In this document: one piece after another, positions 1-8,578 of the stretch
Layout: every line of letters begins with the position of its first letter
How positions within the stretch are numbered: the first letter of the stretch is position 1
Assembly (NCBI GenBank): GCA_003609755.1
Contig: AP017993.1
Coordinates: 35,116-99,115, forward strand
Length of the DNA stretch: 64,000 nucleotides
Source: Planktothrix agardhii NIES-204
GTDB lineage: Bacteria > Cyanobacteriota > Cyanobacteriia > Cyanobacteriales > Microcoleaceae
Direction of reading: 5' to 3'
The notes under the pieces: model-generated
The model's input: only the letters and a program-made list of their open reading frames with translations
The model's database searches: none
Told to the model about the DNA's origin: nothing
Translations under genes and position numbers: made by a program

Positions 1-414
1 AGTTCTCCTCCGAAAAATTGGGGAAAATTTTTAAAAGAAGCTAATAAAAAGTTACTCAATATCAAAATAACATCTTTAGATTTTGAAGAAGTAATTGAAA
101 CCCCAAGCAATAATCAAGTGTTAATGTATTTAGATCCACCTTATTACCATGCTGATCAAAAGAGAGCTTATAAAAAATCATTTAAACTTGATGACCACTT
201 TAGATTAGAGAATAGTCTAAAAAAAACAAGATATTATTTTTGTCTTTCTTATGATGATTGTCCTGAAATTAGAAATTTATACAAATGGGCTAATATATAT
301 GAAAGAAAGTGGTTTTATAATACCGCAAACGTATCTACCACAAGAAAGATGGGTAATGAACTATTAATAACAAATTATGAAGTAATTTATGATACTCAAC
401 TTTCTTTATTCTAA
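1..414 (+). CDS. D12-class adenine-specific DNA methyltransferase, C-terminal part (5' end outside window)
   Basis: The reading frame is open from base 1, so the gene begins upstream and only the last 137 residues are visible. They contain the catalytic motif IV as YLDPPYY, followed by the lysine-rich stretch and C-terminal strands typical of Dam-like D12 N6-adenine methyltransferases. The enzyme would transfer a methyl group from S-adenosylmethionine to adenine in a recognition site. It is convergent with a putative restriction endonuclease and its controller, so it is most likely the protective half of a type II restriction-modification system. The recognition sequence cannot be read from this fragment. 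Confidence 0.82.
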   Translation, partial: SSPPKNWGKFLKEANKKLLNIKITSLDFEEVIETPSNNQVLMYLDPPYYHADQKRAYKKSFKLDDHFRLENSLKKTRYYFCLSYDDCPEIRNLYKWANIYERKWFYNTANVSTTRKMGNELLITNYEVIYDTQLSLF

Positions 415-464
415 GTCATAAAGAAGTTTAAATGTGTATTAAGTTTATGAAGAAATAAAAAGTT

Positions 465-1697
465 TCATTTTAACCGATTTAAACTTTTTTCGTCGAATCT
501 GTGTTGCTCTAATTCAAAATATTTTATTTTCTGTAACGGATTAATACGATTATTGAATTTAGGATGAACTTTAAGTAAATTAACAGATATTAGATAAAAT
601 TCCCATGCCGCTTCTTCGGCATGAAGACCTGCTATTTTTCTATACAATTTTGCTATAATAGGATCTAATGCAATAATTAAATAATCAAAATCTGTTAAAA
701 AGTATAGACGGCTTTGGGTCAGGTGATCATTTACTCTCCCTCTGGTTAATTGCGTTTCAACTCCAACAGTTAAATTATCTTTATTAAACGAACAATTATT
801 TATAGAGACTCCTTTCATCTGAAAGTATATGTATTTACCGTTTATATAAATTGCATGATCTGCTTTATCTGATCTTGGTCTATTTGTAACACTAGGATTT
901 AATATATCTAATAAAATACTGGCAGCATATTTTTCAAATGCTTGTTGCCTTGCAAATCCTCTTATAGACACCCATATTCTAAAATTTTCCTTAGTTAAAA
1001 TTGTATCTATAATTACTTCTGTTGAAAGATTTAGATATTTTGAAAGCTTTGGTAAAAGCTCATTATTTGAAGGCAAAAAAAACTCATCAGTATTCTTTAA
1101 TGTAACACCAATTCTATCAAAAGCATTTAACCCTAAATGATTTTTCCAGTCCATGCTGAAAGGGCTTAATATATGAGATTTTGATTTTGGAAAAATAGGA
1201 AGTTCTTTTTTGTGTAAAATTAGAATATTTAAAGGATTATAAGATATAAGTCCAACAAGAAAATCAGCAAACTTTGCTATAGAATGATAGTAATCGTATG
1301 ACTCATTTTCTGATTTTGCTCCATGAGTTTTATGAGTTTTATACTGAACAATATTATCTTTTGTTCCTGATTTATTCGGCGTTTTTAGTTGCAAGGTATG
1401 TCCATTAACTACTCTATCTATTGGGGAGTCCCCACCCAAAACTTGCACTTCATATCCATTTTTTTTTAGAAGTAAATCAAAAAAGGTTTCAAATACATGA
1501 CCAGCAACTGTTCTCAAAACGGGTGAGTTATTGATAATAAGATCATCAAACTCATTATAATCTAATTGCAAGTTTTGACATAGGGCATCTAATTTATCGA
1601 CAGTTGATATTTCGAGAATTGACTTATAATCATGTTTTTTAATTAAGGAATTAATGATTTGATGAATCCTACCCGTTTCATGTTCTATATCAGTCAC
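465..1697 (-). CDS. putative type II restriction endonuclease
   Basis: A 410-residue protein with no family I can name with certainty. Two regions resemble PD-(D/E)XK nuclease cores: SPIDRVV followed by QLK at about residues 92-105, and SDKADH followed by FQMK at about 277-295. It starts with GTG, overlapping the TGA of the upstream XRE gene (GTGA), so the two are translationally coupled. With the convergent D12 methylase this forms the usual M / C-R layout of a type II R-M locus. The role is inferred from context and weak motifs. A DNA-binding protein of another kind remains possible. Confidence 0.55.
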   Translation of the reverse strand: MTDIEHETGRIHQIINSLIKKHDYKSILEISTVDKLDALCQNLQLDYNEFDDLIINNSPVLRTVAGHVFETFFDLLLKKNGYEVQVLGGDSPIDRVVNGHTLQLKTPNKSGTKDNIVQYKTHKTHGAKSENESYDYYHSIAKFADFLVGLISYNPLNILILHKKELPIFPKSKSHILSPFSMDWKNHLGLNAFDRIGVTLKNTDEFFLPSNNELLPKLSKYLNLSTEVIIDTILTKENFRIWVSIRGFARQQAFEKYAASILLDILNPSVTNRPRSDKADHAIYINGKYIYFQMKGVSINNCSFNKDNLTVGVETQLTRGRVNDHLTQSRLYFLTDFDYLIIALDPIIAKLYRKIAGLHAEEAAWEFYLISVNLLKVHPKFNNRINPLQKIKYFELEQHRFDEKSLNRLK

Positions 1698-1939
1698 TTA
1701 TTTATCTCTTTTTCAAGATCGCTAATAAATTTAATAGGATCAAATGGAAGGGCTTCAGCTATTTTCAAAAATTCGATAACATCGAGTCTACGTTCACCAC
1801 TCTCATACTTAGAGACATAAGACTGAGGTTTCCCCAGTTTTTTTGCCAAGGTAATTTGAGTCACCAAAGCCTCGTTTCGATACTGAATAAGTAGTTTCCG
1901 AAATATTTCGTATTCTTTTGTAAAAACTGAAGAACCCAT
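1694..1939 (-). CDS. XRE-family helix-turn-helix regulator (R-M controller-like)
   Basis: An 81-residue protein that is essentially one Cro/C1-type HTH. The segment TQITLAKKLGKPQSYVSKYE gives helices 2 and 3, followed by a typical XRE helix 4 with RRLDVIEFLKIAEAL. Size and position directly before the endonuclease match controller (C) proteins, which delay endonuclease expression when an R-M system enters a new cell. Its stop overlaps the start of the endonuclease gene. A short palindrome about 40 bases upstream of its start could be its own operator. The start ATG is the only one near the HTH. Confidence 0.78.
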   Translation of the reverse strand: MGSSVFTKEYEIFRKLLIQYRNEALVTQITLAKKLGKPQSYVSKYESGERRLDVIEFLKIAEALPFDPIKFISDLEKEINK

Positions 1940-1978
1940 TTTTTTTCCTGTGAGGCATCATAACCTGCCCCCAAAAAA

Positions 1979-1993
1979 ATCCCAAAACGGGAT
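1979..1993. promoter_or_regulatory. candidate operator palindrome of the controller gene
   Basis: ATCCC-AAAAC-GGGAT, a perfect 5-bp inverted repeat with a 5-bp spacer, lies 40-54 bases before the ATG of the XRE gene. Controller proteins bind short palindromes at this distance. That this one is the site is inference. Confidence 0.35.
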
Positions 1994-2096
1994 ATTACAG
2001 CAAATTAGAATCGATCATGTCATGTATACAAACAATCAAAGTCTTTGGCGAAAATAGAAGGTTCTTGCTATAGAGACATTCAATTTTTTGCACAGT

Positions 2097-3402
2097 CAGG
2101 ACTTACGCAGGCACACTATATATAGTGTGCAGTAAGCCAGCGAACGCTGCCAATTGTTCAAGTATTTGCGCCAGCAATATAAAATTTAGACACAAAAATT
2201 ATGCTGATTGACAGATATTTAACAGTCAATATTTATGCTAAACTGATTAAGTTAATTTGGGGTGAAAAATATGTCGTTTAGCCAACTAGATTACTGCCAA
2301 TATCTATTGAGCAGCCCAAACAATTATACCTTAAATAACTTAGCCAAACACTTAGAAAATGTTAGCCATGATACCATAAATCGTTACTTAACCAAAGAAA
2401 ATTTCACCTCGGAATCTTTGTGGCAAAATGTCAAAAAAGATATCCAAATCAGTGAAAATAGTGCGATCATTTTTGATGATACAGTATTAGATAAAAGGTT
2501 CGGGGAAAAGATTGAATTAGTCCGTCGTCAATATAGCGGAACAGAACATCGTGTACTGTCAGGTATTGGGCTGGTTAACTGTGTTTATGTTAATCCAGAA
2601 CTGGGTTTATTTTGGGTAATTGATTATCGCATATATGATCCAGAATATGATAATAAAACCAAACTAGATCATGTAGCTGATATGTTGAATAATCTGGTGA
2701 CAGAAAAACAACTACCCTTCGCAAAAGTCCTTATGGATAGCTGGTATGGGTCACAAAAACTAATGGCAATGATTGAAGAATTAGGAAAAATTTATTATTG
2801 CCCATTGAAAAAGAATCGTTTAGTAGATGACACAGGAGGAAAAGAAAAATACCAATCAATTGAAAAGTTAAACTGGTCTAATACTGAAGAAAAATCAGGG
2901 AAGTTAATCAAAATCAAAAATTTCCCTAAATCTCATAAAGTCAAGCTATTTCGGGTTATTGTTTCTACCAACAGAACGGAATATGTAGCAACTAATGACT
3001 TAACTCAAGCATCCACATTGGATACGAAAAAAACCTGTGCTATTCGCTGGAAAATAGAGGAGTTTCACCGAGAAATTAAGCAGTTAACTGGGATTGAATC
3101 TTGCCAGTGTCGTCAAGCTAGTATTCAAAGAAATCATATTGCTTGTGCCCTTTTAGTTTGGAATCAATTGAAAAGATTAGCTCATCTGACAAAGAAAACA
3201 GTCTATCAGTTAAAAGCTGAATCTTTGTCCAGTTATTTAATCAAAGAACTGAATTGTCCTTCGATAAAAATGGAACTTGTTTGATTCTTTTGGGTTTATT
3301 TTTAAATGAATAATCAGGACTTTTTAGGGTGATTGCTATTATCATTGGTATGCGATCGCCTACTTTTAGTACGCTATATATAGCGTGCTTGCGTAAGTCC
3401 TG
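2097..3402 (+). mobile_element. insertion sequence, copy 1 (1306 bp, intact)
   Basis: The ends are imperfect inverted repeats: left CAGGACTTACGCAGGCAC, right (reverse complement) CAGGACTTACGCAAGCAC, each followed by a small ACTATATATAGT-type or GCTATATATAGC-type palindrome. The flanks carry an apparent 5-bp target duplication ACAGT (2092-2096 and 3403-3407), so this copy looks like a simple, recent insertion. It holds one transposase gene. A second copy at 33781-35086 has the same length. The only difference I noticed is one base (G at 3308, A at 34992). Confidence 0.93.
2271..3284 (+). CDS. DDE transposase, IS701-like (copy 1)
   Basis: Encodes about 337 residues. Candidate catalytic acids lie in IFDDTVLDK, in VLMDSWYGS, and in WKIEEFHREIKQ, the usual order of a DDE/RNase-H-fold transposase. 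The RRQYSGT segment after the first aspartate resembles the ARQYLGS segment of IS701-type enzymes, so I place it near IS701. The family is not certain. A GTG nine bases upstream would add three residues, but the ATG follows a GGGGTG Shine-Dalgarno-like run and is the likelier start. The protein is identical to the one in copy 2. Confidence 0.9.
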   Translation: MSFSQLDYCQYLLSSPNNYTLNNLAKHLENVSHDTINRYLTKENFTSESLWQNVKKDIQISENSAIIFDDTVLDKRFGEKIELVRRQYSGTEHRVLSGIGLVNCVYVNPELGLFWVIDYRIYDPEYDNKTKLDHVADMLNNLVTEKQLPFAKVLMDSWYGSQKLMAMIEELGKIYYCPLKKNRLVDDTGGKEKYQSIEKLNWSNTEEKSGKLIKIKNFPKSHKVKLFRVIVSTNRTEYVATNDLTQASTLDTKKTCAIRWKIEEFHREIKQLTGIESCQCRQASIQRNHIACALLVWNQLKRLAHLTKKTVYQLKAESLSSYLIKELNCPSIKMELV

Positions 3403-3558
3403 ACAGTAAAATCAACTCTTCACGCTATTCCGTCCCTCAAACTTGCCCATTAATGACCTTTTTAGGGGATGTTTTACAAAAGAGGACACGCGGAATTCAG
3501 TGTTGAAACAACGTAAAATCGTGGATTTTAAACATCAACGTTACAAAACTTTACAAAG

Positions 3559-3839
3559 TGTCCCATTTTGCACGTATCTCGGTGGCTACCCTAATTCATA
3601 AATTTTTCAAATATATTTTTAAAAAAGTTGGGGGAGTATTCCGAGAAAATATCTTGGCCGAAAATTTACTAAAGTTATAATTGAGATGGCTTATAAATTT
3701 GGTACTTTACAGCGAAATAGCGAAGCTGTCATGAACCGCAAAGTAGCAATTTAAAGCCCCTCTGTGTAAAGGTTACAGCGAGTAGTCGTAATAATTTGTT
3801 ACAACCTGTCCCATTTCGCGCGTATCTCGGTGGCTACCC
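3559..3839 (+). repeat. pair of 33-bp direct repeats in a 427-bp gene-free stretch
   Basis: The segment TGTCCCATTT-GC-CGTATCTCGGTGGCTACCC occurs at 3559-3591 and 3807-3839 with about three mismatches. The second copy joins directly to the broken FinO-like gene. Between them, 3713-3748 resembles the reverse complement of a stretch inside the MITE-like element at 40399-40441. I see no gene in 3403-3829. It reads as the debris of rearranged mobile DNA. Confidence 0.6.
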
Positions 3840-4046
3840 GTGATGGCAGAATCTTCACAATAACAGTGAAGCCGAAAATGTTCAAAAAACTAGAGGAAGC
3901 GCAAGCGAATTATCCGCTCTGGGTGGCAGCGATAGCTGGGAAGATGGGAGAAGCTACTCCCGATGGTTTTGTTTTGGCTGACCCCGCAATTCAAGTGTTT
4001 GAGAAAAAACCGCTCATACCCCAAGGAAGCTGTACCTGAGTAGAAA
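3830..4046 (+). pseudogene. truncated, frameshifted FinO-like protein gene
   Basis: This is a partial copy of the intact gene at 39680-39982. Homology begins abruptly at TGATGGCAGAATCTTCAC, so the first 34 or so codons are missing and replaced by the end of a 33-bp repeat. It keeps the core TVKPKMFKKLEEAQAN. Near the 3' end one extra base shifts the frame, so the ancestral end KE-VPE is replaced by an out-of-frame tail. A GTG at 3830 could start a 69-residue product, but both defects argue for a pseudogene. Confidence 0.75.
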
Positions 4047-4317
4047 GGTTTGAGTAGCAATCGTACAGAAACTTACGCTAAGACTAAAATCAATTACAGC
4101 ATAGGTTTTAGAAGTTGACTTTTCTTAACAAATCTCAATCCGTTTTGTACCAATTCAACTAAGGTTTAACGGGTACAGTCAAAGCCAAATCCTTAACGGC
4201 ACTTTCTGCACAGTTGCTACTCAAACCCGAAATTCAAAATTATGAACAAGCACCTTGAGGGAAAACATAGTCCTAAATCTATCATTTTTCTACTTTAGAC
4301 AAAAATCACCACTGAAC

Positions 4318-7300
4318 TTAATGTGTTTGAATGTCGCTATCTAAACCAAGTTCTTGCAATGCAACTTTTGTTTCTTCAATTTTCTGTTCTGAAATTTCAC
4401 CATCCACAACAACCTCAACCTTGAGTTTTAGTTTCAAGTCCTTAGTGGCTGAGAATTTGGATAACACCTTTGTATAAAACTGTGTCCATTTTTGGGGCGT
4501 AACTTCTCCAGACCATTTTAATTGATTGGGTGGCGTTGGTACGACTTTTTTCTCATCCCCATCTGGAGCAGGAGTGTCATTGCTAGGAACAGTTTCTTTT
4601 TCAATGGTGAAACTAACGGTATTAGCGATCGCACCAACCGTAGCATTAACTGTAAAGTTTCCGGTGATTTCGCCCGCAATTAACATTCCTTGCGCGTCAA
4701 TATTGCCGCCTGTGGCTGTCCAGAGGACATTAGCGATCGCAATATTCTGATGACGTTGATCAACTCCTTTGACAGTAAATGTTTGTCCTTGATTGGGTTT
4801 TAGGGTGACATCTGTTGGGGTGATCTCTAAAGTGGTTAGTCGAGATGGATCTTCCTGTTCTTTTTGGTACTTTTCGGCATCTTCACCTTTAATCAAATAA
4901 ATATCATCGGAAATTTCAACGCTGTCAATGTCTAGTGGCGAATCTTTAAAATAAAAGGGTTGATATTTGCTATCAGATGTTTTACCAACATAGGCAAAAC
5001 TGCCCTCTTTTACACCTTTGACGATGGTTTCTTTGATCGCATTACCATTGAGAAGACGAGGCAAGCTAGGTGACGAGAAAAAGACATCACGGACTGCTTT
5101 TGTACTCCATTCTTTAAAAACGAGTGACCAGTTACGCACTAAAAAGCGTGGGGTGATCGCATCTTGGAGAATATCCTCTGTTTTAAGTCGGTTAAGGATA
5201 AGTGCTGTAATTGATTTAGAACTATCGGCACTACTAGATGAACCTGCTCCCATGTCAACCGTGCGTAGTTGATTGTCTTTATCTAGTAAAACAGTATATT
5301 TATAGGAACGCCATACGGCTTCTTGAACGTCGCGTTCGGCTTTTTTGAGATTCACACTCAGTTGTTTTTGCTGCACATCATTTAATGTATCCCATTCTTG
5401 GTCACGAATATTTTCCCAAGCCAACACTTTACGCGCTTCATCTCTGAGTAGGTTTTCCGAGTCAGCGATCGCAAAAATCACGGCACTTTTATAGGTACGA
5501 TCAGATGTACCCGACTCCCGAATCAGCTTTTCTACAAATAGCAATGTGTTAGCATCGCTCATCGGACGCTCAATAGATAATACTGCCAAAGTTAATTTAG
5601 GTACATTGGGAATTTCACTAGATTGTTTAGGAAAATGTCTAACACTAACATCTACACCAGGGACAGAAGGAAAGGCTTTTTTAATTTCATTTTCAATCCG
5701 CTTACTAATGTCTTCCGTTTGCACACTAGCTAGGCGATCTGCTAAAATCTTATTTAAGTTAGGCGAAAGGCTAAAATGATATTTAGTGCTTTCAACTATC
5801 AGGTAATAACAGTCTGTTTTGAGCGTATCTAAGACTGTTTCCACATCACCAATATTAATACTAGAATCGGCGATCGCTAAACGAACTTCGGGTAAGGTTG
5901 CTGTTTCACGAACTACACCACCATTTGACTCAAAGAAAATCGTAGTTGCGGCTTTACCATGTAATCTTGCATTTTTAATCGCTTCAGTTGCTTCGAGATC
6001 CAGTCGAAACGCATGGGAGTCTTTTTTGCCACAGATATCGGTTGTCACTGCCGTTTCGAGACGACCTTCACCCATTTGCTCAAACACGGCTGATCGAAAT
6101 ATGGGATCGTTAAGAGGGGCTGTACCTAATGTAATCAGTGCATCTTTGTGGTTGCCTTTGTAACCCTCTTGATAGGCGTGAGATACCCAAAGAGCTAGTA
6201 AGCGCAGAATACCCCTTGTACGCTGAAATCTGGGCAATGCTGCCCATTTACGTTCAAAGACTGAAATTACAGTAGGATGAAAGGGATAGGTGGCGGCAAA
6301 GGCTTCACGGGCATTATCAATGGGAAACCAGCTAGGAAGTAAGGAGCGATTTTCCACAGCCCAATCTGCATATTCATTACAGGTAGCGATCGCTTCTTTA
6401 GGTAATATAATTTTACCCTCGGCAGTTACCGCTCGTTCATCCCATTCAAATAACCTTCTGCGAATAATTTCTGAAGCTTCTGCTTCCGCAGACATGACAA
6501 CAGCTTTACCAACACGATCTAGCATTTTTTTGAAACGTTGTTCATCAGCTTCATCGGCGGCGGTATATTCCATAACTGAAGCCGGAATTGAAGCAATCAA
6601 AACGATATGATCTTCACCTCTGGCAGTTTCAGAAAGTGCCTGCATAAAGTTATAAAGCCGATCATGATAGCCATATTTGCGATAGCTAGAAACATAATTA
6701 AGGATTTCATCCATCAAAATCAGACAGGGTTTATCTTTAGGTAGAAAAGCCCGAATCACATCCCCCTTGGGTTCAGTAAATTCGGCATCGTGTTGGGCAA
6801 CAATTTTAAAAGCTTCCTCACCACCTAACTGAAAGGCGATTTCCCCCCAGGGAGTTTTGCGTAAGGGTGTACCATCATTGCCGCCGCGACCAGTTAAGGA
6901 GTCAAATTCTGTACCAACAAAGACAGCCACATTCGCAGTAGGTAAGGTTTTAATATCTGCTTGGGCAATAATCTTGCGAACACCAGACCATGATTCTGCG
7001 GCCTGTCCATTTTGGGCTAGATGGTAAAGCAGAGCGAGGGCGTGGGTTTTACCACCGCCAAACTGAGTCGCCAGGTTATAGACTGCATTAGCTTCTGTTT
7101 TCACACCGGATAAACGGCGCATTACTTGTCCGGCAAATTCAGCCAGCCAACGGGTGAGATAGGTACGGCTCAAGAATTTTTCCGGGTCTTGGTAGTCGAT
7201 GGGGGCGCGATTTTCCCGGACATGATCAAGGTTTACAGCAAATTCCGAAGCATCAAGGGGTCGGTTATTCCGTAAGTCTTCCCGTGGGGTAAGTCCTTCA

Positions 7301-7326
7301 ATTTTGTACCAAGGTTTTAGGAGCAT
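4318..7326 (-). CDS. DUF499 AAA+-type ATPase of defence module A, with C-terminal Ig-like domain
   Basis: 1002 residues. The P-loop is FGGGKTH (residues 89-95) and Walker B is CLILMDEIL. Both are typical of DUF499 ATPases, which are distant relatives of the BREX ATPase BrxC/PglY. Residues about 830-909 form a bacterial Ig-like (Big_2-type) domain with the ITPTDVTLKPNQGQTFTV start and VLWTATGG strand, odd for a cytoplasmic ATPase and missing from the module B homologue. A proline-rich linker and a short alpha/beta tail follow. Last gene of the minus-strand operon, 47 bp after the 200-residue nuclease-like gene. Likely the energy-using partner of the DUF1156 methylase and helicase. The exact activity is unknown. 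Confidence 0.85.
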   Translation of the reverse strand: MLLKPWYKIEGLTPREDLRNNRPLDASEFAVNLDHVRENRAPIDYQDPEKFLSRTYLTRWLAEFAGQVMRRLSGVKTEANAVYNLATQFGGGKTHALALLYHLAQNGQAAESWSGVRKIIAQADIKTLPTANVAVFVGTEFDSLTGRGGNDGTPLRKTPWGEIAFQLGGEEAFKIVAQHDAEFTEPKGDVIRAFLPKDKPCLILMDEILNYVSSYRKYGYHDRLYNFMQALSETARGEDHIVLIASIPASVMEYTAADEADEQRFKKMLDRVGKAVVMSAEAEASEIIRRRLFEWDERAVTAEGKIILPKEAIATCNEYADWAVENRSLLPSWFPIDNAREAFAATYPFHPTVISVFERKWAALPRFQRTRGILRLLALWVSHAYQEGYKGNHKDALITLGTAPLNDPIFRSAVFEQMGEGRLETAVTTDICGKKDSHAFRLDLEATEAIKNARLHGKAATTIFFESNGGVVRETATLPEVRLAIADSSINIGDVETVLDTLKTDCYYLIVESTKYHFSLSPNLNKILADRLASVQTEDISKRIENEIKKAFPSVPGVDVSVRHFPKQSSEIPNVPKLTLAVLSIERPMSDANTLLFVEKLIRESGTSDRTYKSAVIFAIADSENLLRDEARKVLAWENIRDQEWDTLNDVQQKQLSVNLKKAERDVQEAVWRSYKYTVLLDKDNQLRTVDMGAGSSSSADSSKSITALILNRLKTEDILQDAITPRFLVRNWSLVFKEWSTKAVRDVFFSSPSLPRLLNGNAIKETIVKGVKEGSFAYVGKTSDSKYQPFYFKDSPLDIDSVEISDDIYLIKGEDAEKYQKEQEDPSRLTTLEITPTDVTLKPNQGQTFTVKGVDQRHQNIAIANVLWTATGGNIDAQGMLIAGEITGNFTVNATVGAIANTVSFTIEKETVPSNDTPAPDGDEKKVVPTPPNQLKWSGEVTPQKWTQFYTKVLSKFSATKDLKLKLKVEVVVDGEISEQKIEETKVALQELGLDSDIQTH

Positions 7327-7373
7327 TTGTTTAATCTGGTTTGTTGTTTTTGAATTTAGTTGAATTTAGTTTT

Positions 7374-7976
7374 TTAATGCGCGGGGATTAATTGTAGGAG
7401 AATGCCGAGAATTTTGTCGATATTAGTGATATAGTAGTCGGTGAGATCAATCACTACGGTTTGCTCAGATATTTGCAGAAATTTCCAGATTTCGCCCGAA
7501 GTAACAATGCCATAAATTGTTTTAATATCGTTGTTTTCTTGTTCGTTAAATAATTGGGCGGCTATCATTTCAGCGATACATTGTCCTAGTCCTGATTTAA
7601 TATCTTCGTTTTTTGCTTCGACAATGGCAACTACTGGCGCACTAATCATTAGTTGCTGTTTGGATAAACTAATCAAATAATCACAATAACCTGATAATCC
7701 TTGTTCGGGACTAATGCTAAATTCTGTGCCAGAAAATAAGCTGACGGGAGTAGGTGATCGCCGTCTAAGTTCGAGTAAGGTGGGAGCAATTAAAAATTCT
7801 GATCGCGCTTTTTCAGTATTAATAGCTAGGGCTAAGGGAATATTTTCGGCAAGAATGCGTTTGAGGTCGTCACTGGGAGCGATCGCTTCGATATGGGCAA
7901 ATAGATCGATTTTTTCTTCAATTTGCAAGTGAAAGTCTTTTTCTACTTGTCTGAGGGTAAAGTTGCTATAGGGCAT
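7374..7976 (-). CDS. PD-(D/E)XK nuclease-like protein
   Basis: 200 residues. The core reads GLSGYCDYLI followed about 20 residues later by VAIVEAKNEDIKSGLGQ, that is D-(x)n-E-x-K with a downstream glutamine: the active-site pattern of the PD-(D/E)XK fold. The N-terminal 70 residues are helical. Its start overlaps the end of the Uma2 gene by 11 bases, so it is translated from the same message. It lies between the methylase and the ATPase of module A and has no counterpart in module B. It may be an accessory nuclease or only a cargo gene. Confidence 0.7.
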   Translation of the reverse strand: MPYSNFTLRQVEKDFHLQIEEKIDLFAHIEAIAPSDDLKRILAENIPLALAINTEKARSEFLIAPTLLELRRRSPTPVSLFSGTEFSISPEQGLSGYCDYLISLSKQQLMISAPVVAIVEAKNEDIKSGLGQCIAEMIAAQLFNEQENNDIKTIYGIVTSGEIWKFLQISEQTVVIDLTDYYITNIDKILGILLQLIPAH

Positions 7977-8571
7977 TGGTTTCGGATGGGAAGTTAATAT
8001 TTTCGTAAATAATTGAGAGGGAAAAGGTTAGGTTTAGGCTGGTGATGTGAATTTCTGGATCGTTTTCTACCAAGTCTGTTGGCTCGATCGCAAGGGATAA
8101 ATATTCCCAAGCTAAGTCGCTACGGCGTTGGTAGATCTCGATTCTGGGTCGCTCTGGTGTGATTAGGATATAGGTTTGCAGAGTTTCGATCAGCATATAG
8201 TGTTGCTGTTTGATACCGCGATCGCGGGCTTCGGTGGCAGGTGATAGGACTTCGGCAATTAAGCTAGGATATTGCAAAAAATCACGGTTAAAACGATCAC
8301 GTTCATCGCAGCTAACAACAAGATCTGGATAGTAATATTTCCCAGATTTTGTTGTCACTTTGGCATCACTAACGGCGACTTTGCAACCTTTACCGCGCAA
8401 GTGGGGAATTAGCAGGGCAGCAAGATTGGCGGAAATTTGGCTATGGGGAATTGTGCCGCCTGTCATGGCGATAATTTTGCCGTTTTCGTATTCATATTTA
8501 GTATCTTGATCGGCTTCCCATACGAGATATTCTGCGGGGGACATGGTGAGTGATTGAAGGTTAGCAATCAT
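7966..8571 (-). CDS. Uma2-family (DUF820) putative endonuclease
   Basis: 201 residues with the standard Uma2 layout: N-terminal LTMSPAEYLVWEA, KYEYENGKIIAMTG, then YYYPDLVV with the aspartate and LIAEVLSPAT with the glutamate of the PD-(D/E)XK-like site. Uma2 proteins are greatly expanded in cyanobacteria, and the cellular role is unproven. It sits inside the module A operon, 7 bp after the preceding gene and overlapping the next, so it is co-transcribed with the defence genes. Another Uma2 gene lies at 23015-23626 but is only distantly similar. Confidence 0.88.
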   Translation of the reverse strand: MIANLQSLTMSPAEYLVWEADQDTKYEYENGKIIAMTGGTIPHSQISANLAALLIPHLRGKGCKVAVSDAKVTTKSGKYYYPDLVVSCDERDRFNRDFLQYPSLIAEVLSPATEARDRGIKQQHYMLIETLQTYILITPERPRIEIYQRRSDLAWEYLSLAIEPTDLVENDPEIHITSLNLTFSLSIIYENINFPSETNAL

Positions 8572-8578
8572 ATATACC

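Noticed and set aside
4526..6610. Several plus-strand open frames opposite the DUF499 gene
   Set aside because: They are antisense shadows with serine- and arginine-rich, low-information translations and no ribosome-binding sites.
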